Assembly: GCA_004552595.1 (NCBI GenBank)
Contig: SFNX01000045.1
Location: 1 to 12,731 of the forward strand
Length of the DNA stretch: 12,731 nt
Reading direction: 5' to 3'
Source: Lachnospiraceae bacterium
GTDB taxonomy: Bacteria; Bacillota; Clostridia; Lachnospirales; Lachnospiraceae
Shown here: piece by piece, positions 12,638 through 12,731 of the stretch
How the letters are laid out: every line of letters begins with the position of its first letter
How positions within the stretch are numbered: the stretch's first letter is position 1
The notes under the pieces: model-generated
Seen by the model: the letters and a program-made list of their open reading frames with translations, nothing else
Told to the model about the DNA's origin: nothing
The model's database searches: none
Translations under genes and position numbers: made by a program

Positions 12638-12731
12638 GTTAAATCCTTGTCAATCTTGACCCTTTTGTAACAAAGTTGTAATAATTATGATCAGAATGGG
12701 TGCAATCGCCGCGATTTTGACGTGTTTTTGG
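12633..12731. repeat. Right inverted terminal repeat / protein-primed replication origin
   Basis: Exact reverse complement of bases 1-99. It marks the second terminus of a linear genome. No promoter lies in this copy, because the early promoter begins at 107 on the left, just outside the repeat. The 3' end of the + strand reads TTTTTGG, so priming would start opposite G. Confidence 0.93.

Noticed and set aside
1..12731. Prophage or integrated element, or use of a recoded genetic code
   Set aside because: No integrase, repressor/excision cassette or flanking host genes; the genes end cleanly at TAA or TGA, and no in-frame TAG or TGA interrupts the conserved proteins.

Overview
The window looks like a complete, very small linear phage genome. 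Its first 99 bases reappear as a perfect reverse complement at the last 99 bases, all genes lie on the + strand, and gene order and motifs match the phi29-type (Salasmaviridae/Guelinviridae-like) podoviruses. These phages replicate by protein priming from a terminal protein on each 5' end. At 12.7 kb it is well below phi29 (about 19 kb) and near the lower size limit for tailed phages. AGGAGG-type ribosome sites, consensus sigma-A promoters and the gene families suggest a low-GC Bacillota host, probably a gut Clostridia relative; the host is inference. There is no integrase or lysogeny gene, so the phage is probably strictly lytic.

Left end and early region (1-5322). The inverted terminal repeat (origin) is followed by a consensus promoter whose spacer and -10 lie inside a 24-bp perfect palindrome. 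Next come two small unknown genes separated by a compact pseudoknot-like RNA element, a probable single-stranded DNA binding protein, a hairpin, a ribbon-helix-helix regulator, a small paralogue of the terminal protein, the probable terminal protein, the protein-primed family B DNA polymerase with all exonuclease and polymerase motifs, and the gp16-like packaging ATPase.

Middle (5323-5474). The largest gene-free gap holds its own extended -10 promoter, a folded RNA of about 70 nt and a terminator-like hairpin. The RNA can form a three-way junction with the topology of phi29 packaging RNA (pRNA). This includes a 5'-side bulge in one arm with 4-nt complementarity to the hairpin loop of the other arm. 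I consider it a highly reduced pRNA; its position right after the packaging ATPase supports that.

Late region (5475-12612). It opens with a small holin-like membrane protein that appears to start at CTG, followed by an NlpC/P60 endolysin, a scaffold-like protein with a long Ala-Gln-Ala-Pro repeat, the major capsid protein, the tail knob, the tail-tip lysozyme, the portal (upper collar), the lower collar and a beta-helix appendage/receptor-binding protein. A strong terminator with a GCAA tetraloop closes the unit, and its U tract runs into the right terminal repeat.

The genes form an almost minimal tailed-phage kit: replication (SSB, TP, polymerase), packaging (ATPase plus RNA), head (scaffold, capsid, portal), tail (collar, knob, lysozyme, appendage) and lysis (holin, endolysin). 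Most late genes overlap or abut. Unlike phi29, early and late genes share one direction. The packaging ATPase follows the polymerase, lysis genes precede the head genes, and the tail lysozyme lies between knob and portal.
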